A DNA stretch of 64,000 nucleotides. It comes from Halopiger djelfimassiliensis. GTDB lineage: Archaea; Halobacteriota; Halobacteria; Halobacteriales; Natrialbaceae. The translations under genes were made by a program, and so were the position numbers. Of the stretch, positions 16,301 to 25,823 are shown one piece after another. The stretch covers positions 384,841-448,840 of the forward strand of contig NZ_HG315686.1 in NCBI RefSeq assembly GCF_000455365.1, read 5' to 3'. The notes under the pieces were generated by a model. The model made no database searches. It worked only from the letters and a program-made list of their open reading frames with translations, and was not told where the DNA came from. Position 1 is the stretch's first letter. Every line of letters starts with the position of its first letter.

Positions 16301-17422
16301 ATGAGCGATACGACTCGACACGAACACCGCTCGAGCGACGGGCGACGGGACCGTCGGCGTCGGAGTGGGCGGTCGGTGCCGGCACCCGACGCCGGCATGT
16401 CCGCCGAACCGGCGACCGGTCGAGCCGGCGGCTCGTGCCCCCGGATCGAACCCGCACGCGTTCGGTCCTTTCCCGACGACGCCGAGTTCGCCCTCTGTCT
16501 GACACACGACGTCGACCGGCCGTACAAGGGGTTTCGATCCCTGTACTACGCGACACAGGAGCGTCCACGGTACCACCTGCGGACGGCGCTCTCGTCGTCG
16601 AACCCGTACTGGCAGTTCGAGGAGATCATGGCACTCGAGGACGAACTGGACGTTCGATCGGCCTTTTACTTCCTGAACGAACAGCACTTGCTGTCCGTTC
16701 GCCCGGTCCGTGAGTGGCTCTCACCGTCGAACTGGATCCAGCATCTGGGACGGTACGAGATCACTGACGACGACATCGCGACTGTCGTTCGGGAGCTCGA
16801 TGCCGGCGGCTGGGAGGTCGGCCTCCACGGCTCGTACCACACGCGGAACGATCCGGGGCGATTACGCGAAGAGAAGGCCGTCCTCGAGGGCGTTCTCGAC
16901 GGCCCAGTCGTCGGCGGTCGTCAGCACCACCTTCGGCTCGCGGTCCCCGAGACGTGGCGACACCACCGATCGATCGGCCTCGAGTACGACGCCAGCCTCG
17001 GCTCGGCGACCGAGTGTGGGTTTCACGCGGGCTACGATCCGCTCCGGCCGTTCGACGACGGGTTCCTCGTGTTCCCCCTGACGATTATGGATCAGGCGCT
17101 TCCGGACCCCGGAACCGAGCCGATCGCGGCTCGGCGAACCTGCGAGCGCCTGCTCACGGCGGCGGCGAGAAACGGGGCCGTCATGACGATCCTCTGGCAT
17201 CCGCGGTTTTTCAACGACCGGGAGTTCCCCGGCTACCGCGATCTCTATCGCTGGCTGATCGAGCGCGCGCTGGACCTCGGTGCATGGGTCGGCGCGCCCG
17301 GAACGTTGCACGAAACGATCCGGCAAGAACTGGCGGCTCGAACGCGGCGGGACGAAGCTGCCTTCGATCGATCGGGGGCGGTGACTCACCCCTCGAGCGT
17401 GGAACTGCGGGGTGAATCATGA
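16301..17422 (+). CDS. Polysaccharide deacetylase (NodB-like)
   Basis: A 373-residue protein of carbohydrate esterase family 4 type. After a Arg/Ser-rich N-terminus of about 50 residues, ALCLTHDVDRPYKG carries the catalytic Asp and metal-binding Asp, GLHGSYHTRND carries the metal-binding H...H pair, and LWHPRFFND provides the C-terminal His. It would remove N-acetyl groups from a cell-surface glycan. No signal peptide is seen, so a cytoplasmic precursor is also possible. It overlaps the PGF-CTERM gene by 4 nt (ATGA), an unusual direct coupling to a surface protein. Confidence 0.88.
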   Translation: MSDTTRHEHRSSDGRRDRRRRSGRSVPAPDAGMSAEPATGRAGGSCPRIEPARVRSFPDDAEFALCLTHDVDRPYKGFRSLYYATQERPRYHLRTALSSSNPYWQFEEIMALEDELDVRSAFYFLNEQHLLSVRPVREWLSPSNWIQHLGRYEITDDDIATVVRELDAGGWEVGLHGSYHTRNDPGRLREEKAVLEGVLDGPVVGGRQHHLRLAVPETWRHHRSIGLEYDASLGSATECGFHAGYDPLRPFDDGFLVFPLTIMDQALPDPGTEPIAARRTCERLLTAAARNGAVMTILWHPRFFNDREFPGYRDLYRWLIERALDLGAWVGAPGTLHETIRQELAARTRRDEAAFDRSGAVTHPSSVELRGES

Positions 17423-18762
17423 GGCGACGAGCGAAGACGCTGGCGGTCGTCGCCGTCGTCGGACTCCTCGTGGTCGGCAGCTTCGGCGGCGTCACACGGT
17501 CAACCGTGAGTTCGGCGACCGGAACGCCGTCGCCGGCGATGCCGCCGCCGTCGGACTCGTACGTGATCGAACAGGGGGAGTTCTGCCAGCCGATCGAACC
17601 GCTCTCGACCGGCGAAACGGTCGCGTCGTTCTACGACTATCGGAACCACGAAACCCATCCGGAAGACGTCGATCGACTCTATAGCTCCTACGGGACGTCA
17701 CACCTGCAGGAAGACGATACGAGCGTCCTGTTCCTTCACGAGGGGACCGACGGGACGAGTCTCGTCATGGTTCACGATCAGGTCGACGGCGACACGAACG
17801 GCGGGATGGCCACGTTCGATATCGTCGGTCTCCCCCACGAAGCCGAGTGGGTCGTCGAGGACGACAACTACACAGGCGAGACGAATATGGCCGAGTTCGA
17901 CAGCGGCGACGGCTGGGCCAGCGCCTCCTGGATCTGGTCGGACGAGCGGACCGACGGCGGTGCCATCCGTGGCGGCTTCAACGACGCGTTCGCCGTGACC
18001 GTCCACCCGGCGTTCAACGAGGACGCGGAGTTTCACAACGACGACGACCTGCACGATCCCGACTTCCACGGCGGCGGCGAGATCGAGGACTGGGAGGTCC
18101 TGTCCGGGGACGCCGACAACCCCGACCGAACGGAGCTGCCGTCGCTCGACGATCCGGTCACGATCCGCAGCGGGACGTGTGACGGCCCGACCGTGACCCA
18201 CGACCGGATCGAGGACGGGATCGCGGTTACCGTCGACGGTGCGGACCCGGACGACCACGCCGTCTTGCAGCCACCGACCGGGTCGAGCGAGGGCGTCGCG
18301 TTCGACGGGATCGTACTCACCGGTCTCGAGGGCGAGGCGTCGATCACGTTCGAGAACCGCCGGCCGGACGGTTTGCCGGCGTCGCCGGACGGCGTCGACG
18401 CCCTTTCGCAGCTGGCGGTGACGGGTGCCCCGTCGCTCGAGGACGGGTCCGCCACCGTCTCGTTCAGCGTCGACGGCGATCGACTCGATGAGCACGGTCT
18501 CGAGCCGGACGAGATCGCGCTCTACGAACGGGACCGCAACGGGGACGGCTGGAGCGAAGCGGAAACGACGGTTCGTGACACCGCCGACGGAACGTATCGG
18601 TTCGAAGCGACCGTCTCGTCGGTGGACGGGCTGGCGGTCGCGCCCCAGCAACCCGACACGGACGAACGCACGTATCCGGCCCCCGGATTCGGGGTCGGGG
18701 GCGTCGTCGGTGCCGCCCTGTTGCTCGTCGGGCTGTGGGCCGTTCGGACACGGCGTGAGTAA
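17419..18762 (+). CDS. Secreted PGF-CTERM-like surface protein
   Basis: A 447-residue protein with an N-terminal signal peptide (MRRRAKTLAVVAVVGLLVVGSFGGV), an acidic extracellular part of about 380 residues with Asp/Glu-rich beta-rich segments, and a C-terminal PGFGVGGVVGAALLLVG hydrophobic stretch followed by RTRRE. That tripartite tail is the PGF-CTERM signal, recognised by archaeosortase A, which cuts it and attaches the protein to a lipid. Its N-terminus DSYVIEQGEFCQPIEPLSTGETVASFYDY matches a haloarchaeal family found in glycan clusters. Sequon-like N-Y-T occurs near residue 152. Function unknown; it is coupled to the deacetylase upstream. Confidence 0.85.
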   Translation: MRRRAKTLAVVAVVGLLVVGSFGGVTRSTVSSATGTPSPAMPPPSDSYVIEQGEFCQPIEPLSTGETVASFYDYRNHETHPEDVDRLYSSYGTSHLQEDDTSVLFLHEGTDGTSLVMVHDQVDGDTNGGMATFDIVGLPHEAEWVVEDDNYTGETNMAEFDSGDGWASASWIWSDERTDGGAIRGGFNDAFAVTVHPAFNEDAEFHNDDDLHDPDFHGGGEIEDWEVLSGDADNPDRTELPSLDDPVTIRSGTCDGPTVTHDRIEDGIAVTVDGADPDDHAVLQPPTGSSEGVAFDGIVLTGLEGEASITFENRRPDGLPASPDGVDALSQLAVTGAPSLEDGSATVSFSVDGDRLDEHGLEPDEIALYERDRNGDGWSEAETTVRDTADGTYRFEATVSSVDGLAVAPQQPDTDERTYPAPGFGVGGVVGAALLLVGLWAVRTRRE

Positions 18763-18803
18763 CGAGCGCCGACCGCAACGCCGTCGGTCCGTTTGCTGTC
18801 TGG

Positions 18804-19922
18804 TCAATCGCTGCCGACGCCGACGGACCCCGCGGGCTCCTGTCTCGAGGGCTGGCCGAACTGGCGAAGCCCCTCGAGTTCGTCGACGTGGCCGCGAACG
18901 GACGCGACGTCGACGATCACGTCGGTGAGGTTGACCTTATCCGAGAGGTAGTCGTCGCGTCGCCGTCGCCACTTCTCGTCGCGGTCGTCATCCCGGAGCA
19001 CCGCCGTCGCCCGCTCGAGAATGGCGTCCGCGGACGCGACGTTGTGGATCAACCCCTGATTCTCGAGTTCGACGAAGTTCCCCATGTCGTCGTCGCCGAC
19101 GAACGAGTTCGACCGGATCGCCGGCGTCCCGAGGACCGCCGCCTCGGTCACCATCGTCTGCGTGTCGGCGATCAACAGCGCCGCCTCGGAGAGCACGTCG
19201 TGCATCAAGGCGGGATGGAGATCGAACGGCCGAGCCGACAGCGTCTCGAGGTCCGCGTCGCCGCCCTCGTCGGAGACGAAGACCGTGACGTCGTCGCCGA
19301 GGCGCTCGACGATACGCCGCCGGTCGGCGCTCGAGAGTCCGTGCTTTCCGACGTCGTGTTGCGAGCCGAAGGCGTTGAGCCGGAGGATCGCGTACGGTTC
19401 GTCGGGATCGAGCCCGAGCCGATCGCGGATCGACGGATTGGAATCGTAGACCTCCGGATGGAGGTACGCACACTCCTTGAATCCGGGGAAGACGTAGTGC
19501 TTCTCGCCCAGATCCTTCCGGAAGGTGTTCGGCGTGAGGACGGCACGGGCGAACGGCGTCGAGATCGTGTGATCGAACGACGCCGGTTCGGAGTCGATCA
19601 GCAGGACCGTCGGCGTTCGGATCACTGCGCCGGTGTGTGCCGCGTACCCGCCCATCCCGAAGACGAGGTCCGGGTCGAACCGCCGCGCGTGGCGGATCGC
19701 CCGGGCGTAGTGGGCCGGCAACCGGCTCAGCAGCGATCCCTTGGACGTCTCACAGGTGCCGTAGACGGCGTAGGGGAGGTCGTACCACTCGAGCAGATCG
19801 ACAGTACAGGTGTAATCGCGGGCGAGAACGAGAACGTCGTGGCCGCGCTCGCGGAGCGTCCGGACGGCGTGTTTGTACAGATGGACGTGCGCCGGCGTGT
19901 TCGTGAAGAACAGGTATTTCAT
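18804..19922 (-). CDS. DUF354-like glycosyltransferase
   Basis: A 372-residue GT-B-like protein. It starts KYLFFTNTPAHVHLYKHAVRTLRERGHDV, the DUF354 N-terminal motif (HVHLYK in place of a nucleotide-sugar loop), then GMGGYAAHTG, LLIDSEPA, and ERLGDDVTVFVSDEGGD. The C-terminal half contains LIADTQTMVTEAAVLGTPAIRSNSF, the expected sugar-nucleotide-binding region. The family adds sugars to surface glycans or polysaccharides; the exact sugar is unknown. The start at 19922 gives the family N-terminus, though the frame is open upstream. Confidence 0.85.
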   Translation of the reverse strand: MKYLFFTNTPAHVHLYKHAVRTLRERGHDVLVLARDYTCTVDLLEWYDLPYAVYGTCETSKGSLLSRLPAHYARAIRHARRFDPDLVFGMGGYAAHTGAVIRTPTVLLIDSEPASFDHTISTPFARAVLTPNTFRKDLGEKHYVFPGFKECAYLHPEVYDSNPSIRDRLGLDPDEPYAILRLNAFGSQHDVGKHGLSSADRRRIVERLGDDVTVFVSDEGGDADLETLSARPFDLHPALMHDVLSEAALLIADTQTMVTEAAVLGTPAIRSNSFVGDDDMGNFVELENQGLIHNVASADAILERATAVLRDDDRDEKWRRRRDDYLSDKVNLTDVIVDVASVRGHVDELEGLRQFGQPSRQEPAGSVGVGSD

Positions 19923-20090
19923 GCTGAAGACCACCGATTCCTGAACGAGGGTGAAACGATCGATCGGGTTTGTTATCGCCCACGTACCCGACGGGGCCGG
20001 CACCGAATCCGGAACCAGCCGACGCCCGCGTTCTCGAGGCGACCGGTAGCGACTCTATAATAATGGGCGATCCGCGCCTGGGTTCCGTAG

Positions 20091-21401
20091 ATGCAGTCGC
20101 ACGGACTCTCCGAAACCGACGATGGGACCGAACCGGCAGGCGCTCGGCCGTTCGATCGGTACGGCTCCGTTCTCGATTCGACGCTCGCGTACGCCCGTCG
20201 ACGGGAGTACGTCGGACCGGATTACGGCGACGGACTGAGTAGTCGTCTCCTGCAGGCGCTGCCGGTCGACAACAGGTGGCTCAATCTCGCAGTTCAGGAA
20301 ACCGTAAAGCGTGCGCCGATCGACGTTCGACCGCTGTTTCGCGTCGAACACAGGCGCAACTACAAGGGCGCAGCGCTGTTTACGATGGCCAACCTGAACT
20401 ACCACGAGCTAGCGGCTCGGGACGGTGGGGCCGACGCCGCGTTCGATCCGGTCGCGGAGGCCGAACGGCTCGCCGACTGGCTCGTCGACGAGCGGATCAG
20501 GGGGTACAGCGGGTTCTGTGGCGGGCATCGGCATCCGATCCAGCATCTCCATACCAAAGGCGTCCCGAGCGATCCGGACATCGTCTCGACCGCCTACGCG
20601 GTCAGGGCGCTGTTGCGAGCCGCGGACCTGAACGAGGAGTACGCCGAACTCGCCGGGACCGCACGCTCGTTTCTGATCGAGGACCTGAACTATCGGGAGG
20701 TCCCCAACGGTGCCAAGATCGACTACCATATGAACCACCCCGAGGACGCCTACACCATCAACGCGGCCGCCCTCGGGGCCGGGATGCTCGTCGATCTCTA
20801 CGAGTACTTCGGGGACGATGACCTTCGAACCCGCGCGACGAAGATCCTCGATCACGTCGCCGCCACCCAGACCGAACGCGGCGGCTGGCCCTACCGGCTC
20901 CCCGCGTCGGCCTCGCACCTGTCGATGGACAACCACCACAACGGGTTCGTCATCGAAGCGTTCCAGCGATACCGGGACGTCGTGGATGCGGATCGGTACG
21001 CGGAGACCCTCGACGACGCGCTCGAGTTCTACCGGACCGAACTGTTCCAGCTGGACGGCGCGCCGAACTTCGACGAAGAGCACGCCTACCCCCGTGACAT
21101 TCACGCCAGCACGCAGGGGATGCTCGTGTTCACCCGCGAGGGCGACCTCGAGTTCGCCGAGCGCATCCTCCGGTGGGTACTCGCGAACCTGCAGGTCGAG
21201 GAGGGCCAGTTCTACTACCGGAAGTACCGCCACCACACGAAACGCGTGACGCTGATGCGGTGGTGTCAGGGCTGGATGGCCTACGCGCTCTCGGAGTTTT
21301 TGCGGGCCAGCCTCGCGTCCGATACCGGGGCCGCCGGGTTCGAGGCGGAGTCGAGTCGGGCTTTGGGGTCCGGTCGAGTCCCGGCGGAAACGCGGCCATG
21401 A
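20091..21401 (+). CDS. Alpha/alpha-toroid protein of a glycan cluster
   Basis: A 436-residue protein rich in paired helices with aromatic residues (GYSGFCGGHRHPIQHL, YTINAAALGAGMLVDLYEYFGDDDLRTRATKILDHVAA, GGWPYRLP, NHHNGFVIEAFQRYRD), the pattern of six-hairpin toroids such as unsaturated glucuronyl hydrolases or prenyltransferase/terpenoid-cyclase-like folds. Similar haloarchaeal proteins are often mislabelled as antibiotic ABC transporter permeases. It has no membrane helices. It overlaps the GT4 gene by 4 nt (ATGA), so it likely acts with it, perhaps trimming or modifying a glycan. A TATA-like CTATAATAAT lies at 20053-20062. Confidence 0.7.
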   Translation: MQSHGLSETDDGTEPAGARPFDRYGSVLDSTLAYARRREYVGPDYGDGLSSRLLQALPVDNRWLNLAVQETVKRAPIDVRPLFRVEHRRNYKGAALFTMANLNYHELAARDGGADAAFDPVAEAERLADWLVDERIRGYSGFCGGHRHPIQHLHTKGVPSDPDIVSTAYAVRALLRAADLNEEYAELAGTARSFLIEDLNYREVPNGAKIDYHMNHPEDAYTINAAALGAGMLVDLYEYFGDDDLRTRATKILDHVAATQTERGGWPYRLPASASHLSMDNHHNGFVIEAFQRYRDVVDADRYAETLDDALEFYRTELFQLDGAPNFDEEHAYPRDIHASTQGMLVFTREGDLEFAERILRWVLANLQVEEGQFYYRKYRHHTKRVTLMRWCQGWMAYALSEFLRASLASDTGAAGFEAESSRALGSGRVPAETRP

Positions 21402-22624
21402 GCCGCCCGAAGCCGTCGAGCGAACCGGAGACGCCGCCGTCCGGCGCGACGGCTGACGGGTCCCGATCCGCGAACGGGGGGCGTGGCGGTCCCGGAACCG
21501 ACGAGGGGGACGCCGCGCACGGCTCGAGGCGCTCGCGCCGAACCAGCACGTCTTCCGGCCGACGGCCCGGCGAACAGCGCGTGCTGGTCGTGACCGGGCT
21601 GTCGCACAAGAACGAGCGCCATTACGGACCGCTGGCGGCCGTCGCCGGGGACACGACGCTCGTCTGTCTCGACCCCGCGTCGGACGTCGACGGGGCACGC
21701 GCCGTTCGGGTCCCCGACGTCGGACCGCGACTCCTCCGGCTCGTCCTCCTGTTTTTCGTCGCCCTCTACGAGGGCTACCGGAACGACTACGACGCGGTCG
21801 CGTCGATATCGCTGTTCCCGTACGGGTGCTATGCCCTCGCGCTGAAGGCGCTCTACGGCTATCCGGCTCATCTCGGTATCATCGGGATCGACCTCGACCA
21901 CCACGCCCAGCAGTGGTACGGGCCACTCCCCCGGTGGGCGTTCAGGCGGTTCGACGCCGTTTCCGTCCCCGGTTCCGTCCACGCGACCAGACTCGAGCGG
22001 TGTGGCGTTCCGGACGACCGGATCGAACGCCTGACGAACCCGATCGACGTCGAGACGTACCGGCCGCCCGCGGACGGCGACGCCGACACCGACTACGAGT
22101 TCGTCTGGGTCGGCCGGTTCAGCGAGGAAAAGGACCCACACCGGTTCGTCGACGCGCTTGCGGAGCTTTCGGCCTCGGGCCGGGAGTTCCGTGCCGTCAT
22201 GGTCGGCGACGGGCCGCTCCGGCCGGCCGTCGCGGATGAGATCGCTGCCCGCGGGCTGGACGGAGCAGTCGATCTCACCGGCTGGGTCGACGATCCGGCG
22301 GCGTACTACCGTCGCTCGTCGGTGTTCGTCCTCACGTCCGGCCGGGACGCGCTGCCGCTCGTCTTGCTCGAGGCAATGGCGAGCCGACTCGCACCCATCG
22401 CCCCGCCGATCGGATCGATCCCCGACGTCGTCAGCGACGGCGAGAACGGGATCGTCGTCCGTGACCGCGACCCCGAAACTTTCGCCGCGGCGATGGAACG
22501 CTGTCTGGACGAGCCTGCACGCCGGCGCTCGCTCGCGGCGACCGCGACGGAGGTACGCGACGAGTTCTCGATGGAACGGGCGAGCGACGACTGGCGGCGC
22601 ATTCTCGCGGCGCTAACCGCCTGA
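21398..22624 (+). CDS. Glycosyltransferase family 4
   Basis: A 408-residue GT-B enzyme. After a disordered first 60 residues (Pro/Ser/Gly/Arg-rich), VLVVTGLSHKNERHYGPLAAVAGDTTLV begins the N-terminal domain; RLTNPIDVETYRPP is the linker, FVWVGRFSEEKDPHRFVDAL the start of the nucleotide-sugar domain, and SGRDALPLVLLEAMASRLAPIA the EX7E-like motif. Here the first acidic residue is Asp instead of the usual Glu. It transfers an activated sugar onto a lipid- or protein-linked glycan in the cytoplasm. Coupled to the upstream toroid protein. Confidence 0.9.
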   Translation: MSRPKPSSEPETPPSGATADGSRSANGGRGGPGTDEGDAAHGSRRSRRTSTSSGRRPGEQRVLVVTGLSHKNERHYGPLAAVAGDTTLVCLDPASDVDGARAVRVPDVGPRLLRLVLLFFVALYEGYRNDYDAVASISLFPYGCYALALKALYGYPAHLGIIGIDLDHHAQQWYGPLPRWAFRRFDAVSVPGSVHATRLERCGVPDDRIERLTNPIDVETYRPPADGDADTDYEFVWVGRFSEEKDPHRFVDALAELSASGREFRAVMVGDGPLRPAVADEIAARGLDGAVDLTGWVDDPAAYYRRSSVFVLTSGRDALPLVLLEAMASRLAPIAPPIGSIPDVVSDGENGIVVRDRDPETFAAAMERCLDEPARRRSLAATATEVRDEFSMERASDDWRRILAALTA

Positions 22625-22770
22625 GATTCCCATCACCCGTGGTTCGTGTGGCCGGGAACCGACGGGAACACGAAGCTCCGGTGATGCCGGAAAACCGGCC
22701 CGATAGGTGCCGAATTACCGACGGGTAGCAACGTGATAACAAAACGGATCGTCACTGCACGGAGAACCAC

Positions 22771-23790
22771 ATGGACGTTGAACGACTCACCCTCTCGGAG
22801 TGGGACGACGCGCTGCCACACTCCGGGTTCGAAGTGTTCCACGACCCGGATGCGCTTGCCGTCCTCGATGCACACACCGACGCCGACCTCACGCTGTACG
22901 GCGCGTACAAGGGCGGACAGGCGGTCGGCCTGCTCCCGGTCTTCGTCGACGAGCGATCGGTCGGGCGGACGGTCTTCTCACCGGCGGTCTCGCTCGGCGT
23001 TCCCCGGCTCGGGCCGATCATCTCGCCGAACAGCCCGAAACGCAGGAAGTGGGAACGGATCAACGGCGAACTGGCCGACGCGGTCGTCGACGACCTCGAG
23101 ATCGGCAAGCGGTCGACGCTGTTCCGGATGACCTGCCCGCTCGGGTACGACGATCCGCGGCCGTACGCCTGGAACGAGTTCACGACGAAACCCCAGTTCA
23201 CCTACGTCGTCGATCTCACGGACGACGCCGACGTCGAGGACGCCATGGCGGGGTTCAGCAAGAGCCTCCGGAACGAAATGCGTCGGTACGACGAGCTGGA
23301 CCTCTCGATCGAGACCGAAGGGATCGATGCCGCCCTCCGCGTCTACGACGACGTCGTTTCCCAGTACGAACGGTACGACGACACCGCACCGATGTCGCGC
23401 CCGTTCCTCCGGGATCTCCTCTCGAGTCTCGACGACGACCGGTGGCGCGTCTACGTGGCCCGAACGCCGGACGGGACGTACAAGAGCGGCATCATCACGC
23501 TCTTTTCGACCGATCTCGCCTACTACTGGCAGGGGGGAGTCACCGCCTCCTACGAGAACGTCAGCGTCAACAACCTCCTCCATCGGGTCATTCTGGAGGA
23601 CCTCGTCACAGATCCCGCGCTCGAGTCGGTGACGGGGTACGACCTCGTCGGAGCCAACACCGAGCGGCTCTGTGAGTACAAGGGGAAGTTCAACGGGGAT
23701 CTCCGACCGTACTACGTGGTCGAGTCCTCGGGGTTCGAAATGACGCTCGCAAAGTCGGTCTATAGTACGGTGAGCGGATCGTTGAAGTGA
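22771..23790 (+). CDS. FemAB/GNAT-like acyltransferase, copy 1
   Basis: A 339-residue protein with the two tandem GNAT-like domains of the FemAB/FemX family. Visible landmarks are the N-terminal FEVFHDPDALAVL, the central LRNEMRRYDE (positively charged helix), and the C-terminal VTGYDLVGANTERLCEYKGKFNGDLRPYY; the YDLVGA.T...YK.KFN signature recurs in copy 2 at 32326-33336. FemAB proteins add amino acids from aminoacyl-tRNA to peptidoglycan precursors; archaea have no peptidoglycan, so an amino-acid or acyl modification of a surface polysaccharide is inferred. A TATA-like GATAACAAA at 22734-22742 supports the start. Confidence 0.82.
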   Translation: MDVERLTLSEWDDALPHSGFEVFHDPDALAVLDAHTDADLTLYGAYKGGQAVGLLPVFVDERSVGRTVFSPAVSLGVPRLGPIISPNSPKRRKWERINGELADAVVDDLEIGKRSTLFRMTCPLGYDDPRPYAWNEFTTKPQFTYVVDLTDDADVEDAMAGFSKSLRNEMRRYDELDLSIETEGIDAALRVYDDVVSQYERYDDTAPMSRPFLRDLLSSLDDDRWRVYVARTPDGTYKSGIITLFSTDLAYYWQGGVTASYENVSVNNLLHRVILEDLVTDPALESVTGYDLVGANTERLCEYKGKFNGDLRPYYVVESSGFEMTLAKSVYSTVSGSLK

Positions 23791-23833
23791 CGGTCCCGGG
23801 TCCCGATCGTCGGTCGTCGACCGCGGTCGAAGA

Positions 23834-25804
23834 CTACTCCCGCGCGTCGTACTCGACGTCGACGCGTGCGTTACCGTTCAGCCAGAAGTCGACGATGTCG
23901 CCGCTGAACCAGTAGGTGTCCGTCGAGTTCCGGACGGTGCCTTCGATTTCGTTGCCGTCGATGATATCGTCGTCGTCGATCGAGGCGTCCCGGTAGGTCG
24001 ATTTCTCGATCGATCCGGAAACCTTGAACGAGTACGAAACCGGCTCGTCCGACTCCGTCCCGTCGATTACGATCGCGTGCGACGGACGATCCTCCCGGTC
24101 GTCCTCGCCGCTCGTCGCCTCGATGACTTCCTCGGCGGTCATCTCCTCGCCGTCGAGTTCGATCCACATCGCGTCCGGCTGGTCGAGATCGATGGCCGTC
24201 ACGGGACCGTCGACGCGGAAGGCGTCGCCGTAGCCGCCGCCAGTTGCTCCGCCGGCACGGTACGTGCCGTTGTCCGACTCGATGTAATCGTTCGACGAGC
24301 TGCCCTCGATGGAGCCGCCCGACGGGCTCTCGTAGGGTGCCGTCGCGAACTCGACCGGTCCCTCGGCCGTGAACTCGTACTCCGCCAGTCGAGCGTCGGA
24401 CTCCGTTACGAACGCGAGGAGATTGCTCGTGTCCTCGGCGTCGTCGTCCTGCTGGTCGTCTTCCTCTTCGGCCGTCGCTTCGATGACTTCCTCGACGGTC
24501 ATCTCCTCGCCGTCGAGTTCGATCCACATCGCGTCCGGCTGGTCGAGATCGATGGCCGTCACGGGGCCGTCGACGTGGAAAGCGTCGCCGTAGCCGCCGC
24601 CGGTCGCCCCGCCGGCACGGTACGTGCCGTTGTCCGACTCGATGTAGTCGTTCGACGAGCTGCCCTCGATGGAGCCGCCCGATGGGCTTTCGTAGGGTGC
24701 CGTCGCGAACTCGACCGGTCCCTCGGCCGTGAACTCGTACTCCGCCAGTCGAGCGTCGGACTCCGTTACGAACGCGAGGAGGTGGGCATCCTCCGATACC
24801 TCCCCGTCGTCATCGGTTCCGTCGTCCTCGTCACCGTTGGTTGGCGGCGACGGATCGGCACTCGAGGTCCCCGCGGCGGCCTCCTCGGGCGTCAGCGGGA
24901 CGCCCTCGACTTGGTCCGGCTTCGTGCGCGGCGTCCTGTCGGCCGAACTGCCGACGACGCGACCGTTGGAGCCGTGTTTTCCGGTCGTTTCGAAGTACGT
25001 GTTCCGCGCGGTGACCGTCGCCGCGTGGTCCCAGTAACTGTCGCTGACGACGATGTCGCCGTGCTGGCTCGAGTCGCTCAGGTCGCAGTCGACGACCGCC
25101 GTGTCGTGGTAGAAGCCCCAGTAGTTCCGGGTACAGTTCGTCACGACGCAGTTCTCGAGGCGGGAGCCGTCCGATCCGAGCCGAAAGCCCGCGGGGGCAC
25201 AGTCCGCCGCGTACGAGTTTCGGATGATGACTTCCCCGCCACCGCCGCCACCGCTCGGGTGGCTGGACAGGTCGCCGGGGGACGAGCCGTAGACGCCGTT
25301 GTCGGAGAACCCCTGCAGGTTCATGTTCTCCATGATCAGCGTCCCCGCGTGGCTGTTCGCGACGTAACAGCCGGTCGCCGCGCCGCCGTAGGTTCGCTGG
25401 CTGTCGAACGGGGCGGTGCCGTCGGCCCAGTAGAAGTTCTCGACGACGCCGGTCCCGCCCGCGGTAACGTTGACGATGAACGGCTCTTCCTTGGTATCGT
25501 CGTCCCAAGTCCCGCGGATGCCGATGTTACGGACCGCCCAGTCGCTGCCGTTGGCCCGGATGTAGAACTTGGCGTTGTGTGCGGAGATGTCGATCAGCAG
25601 GTTCTCGAGCGTTTCCCCGCTGCCGACGGTGTAGGTAACGGACTGGTTCGCGCCGACGACGACCTCTTCGTAGTCGCCGCTCTGTGCAGCCGCGCCCATA
25701 CTGGCGGCGATCGTGGCTCCGACCCCCGCGACGCCTTTGAGATACGTCCGCCGGTCGAACAGTTGGTCCCGGCGTGTCTCGCTCCCGGTGTCTCGTTCGG
25801 TCAT
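23834..25804 (-). CDS. Tat-secreted right-handed beta-helix protein with internal duplication
   Basis: A 656-residue protein. The N-terminus RRTYLKGVAGVGATIAASMGAAAQS is a twin-arginine signal, so it folds in the cytoplasm and is exported. Residues about 45-300 show short G/N-rich parallel beta-helix turns (LIDISAHNAKFYIRANGSDWAV, VVTNCTRNYWGF), as in pectate-lyase-like carbohydrate-active enzymes. The C-terminal part has a 120-residue module present twice in tandem (97% identical DNA, see repeats), each joined by Asp/Glu-rich linkers, then a final beta domain. It may bind or cleave polysaccharide; no catalytic residues were assigned. Confidence 0.82.
   Translation of the reverse strand: MTERDTGSETRRDQLFDRRTYLKGVAGVGATIAASMGAAAQSGDYEEVVVGANQSVTYTVGSGETLENLLIDISAHNAKFYIRANGSDWAVRNIGIRGTWDDDTKEEPFIVNVTAGGTGVVENFYWADGTAPFDSQRTYGGAATGCYVANSHAGTLIMENMNLQGFSDNGVYGSSPGDLSSHPSGGGGGGEVIIRNSYAADCAPAGFRLGSDGSRLENCVVTNCTRNYWGFYHDTAVVDCDLSDSSQHGDIVVSDSYWDHAATVTARNTYFETTGKHGSNGRVVGSSADRTPRTKPDQVEGVPLTPEEAAAGTSSADPSPPTNGDEDDGTDDDGEVSEDAHLLAFVTESDARLAEYEFTAEGPVEFATAPYESPSGGSIEGSSSNDYIESDNGTYRAGGATGGGYGDAFHVDGPVTAIDLDQPDAMWIELDGEEMTVEEVIEATAEEEDDQQDDDAEDTSNLLAFVTESDARLAEYEFTAEGPVEFATAPYESPSGGSIEGSSSNDYIESDNGTYRAGGATGGGYGDAFRVDGPVTAIDLDQPDAMWIELDGEEMTAEEVIEATSGEDDREDRPSHAIVIDGTESDEPVSYSFKVSGSIEKSTYRDASIDDDDIIDGNEIEGTVRNSTDTYWFSGDIVDFWLNGNARVDVEYDARE
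24114..24421 (-). repeat. Tandem module, copy nearer the C-terminus
   Basis: About 308 nt that match 24474-24781 with only about 10 mismatches (period 360 nt, 120 codons). It encodes LLAFVTESDARLAEYEFTAE onward to WIELDGEEMTAEEV. Differences include a few codon changes. The duplication is in frame inside the beta-helix gene and appears recent. Confidence 0.92.
24474..24781 (-). repeat. Tandem module, copy nearer the N-terminus
   Basis: The partner of 24114-24421, near-identical DNA at 360-nt spacing. In the product this copy has DAFHVDG and MTVEEV where the other has DAFRVDG and MTAEEV; the linkers that follow each copy differ (acidic DD/EE tracts), so the module itself is what was duplicated. 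Confidence 0.92.
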
Positions 25805-25823
25805 GCGATTCAGTCCTTCCTGA

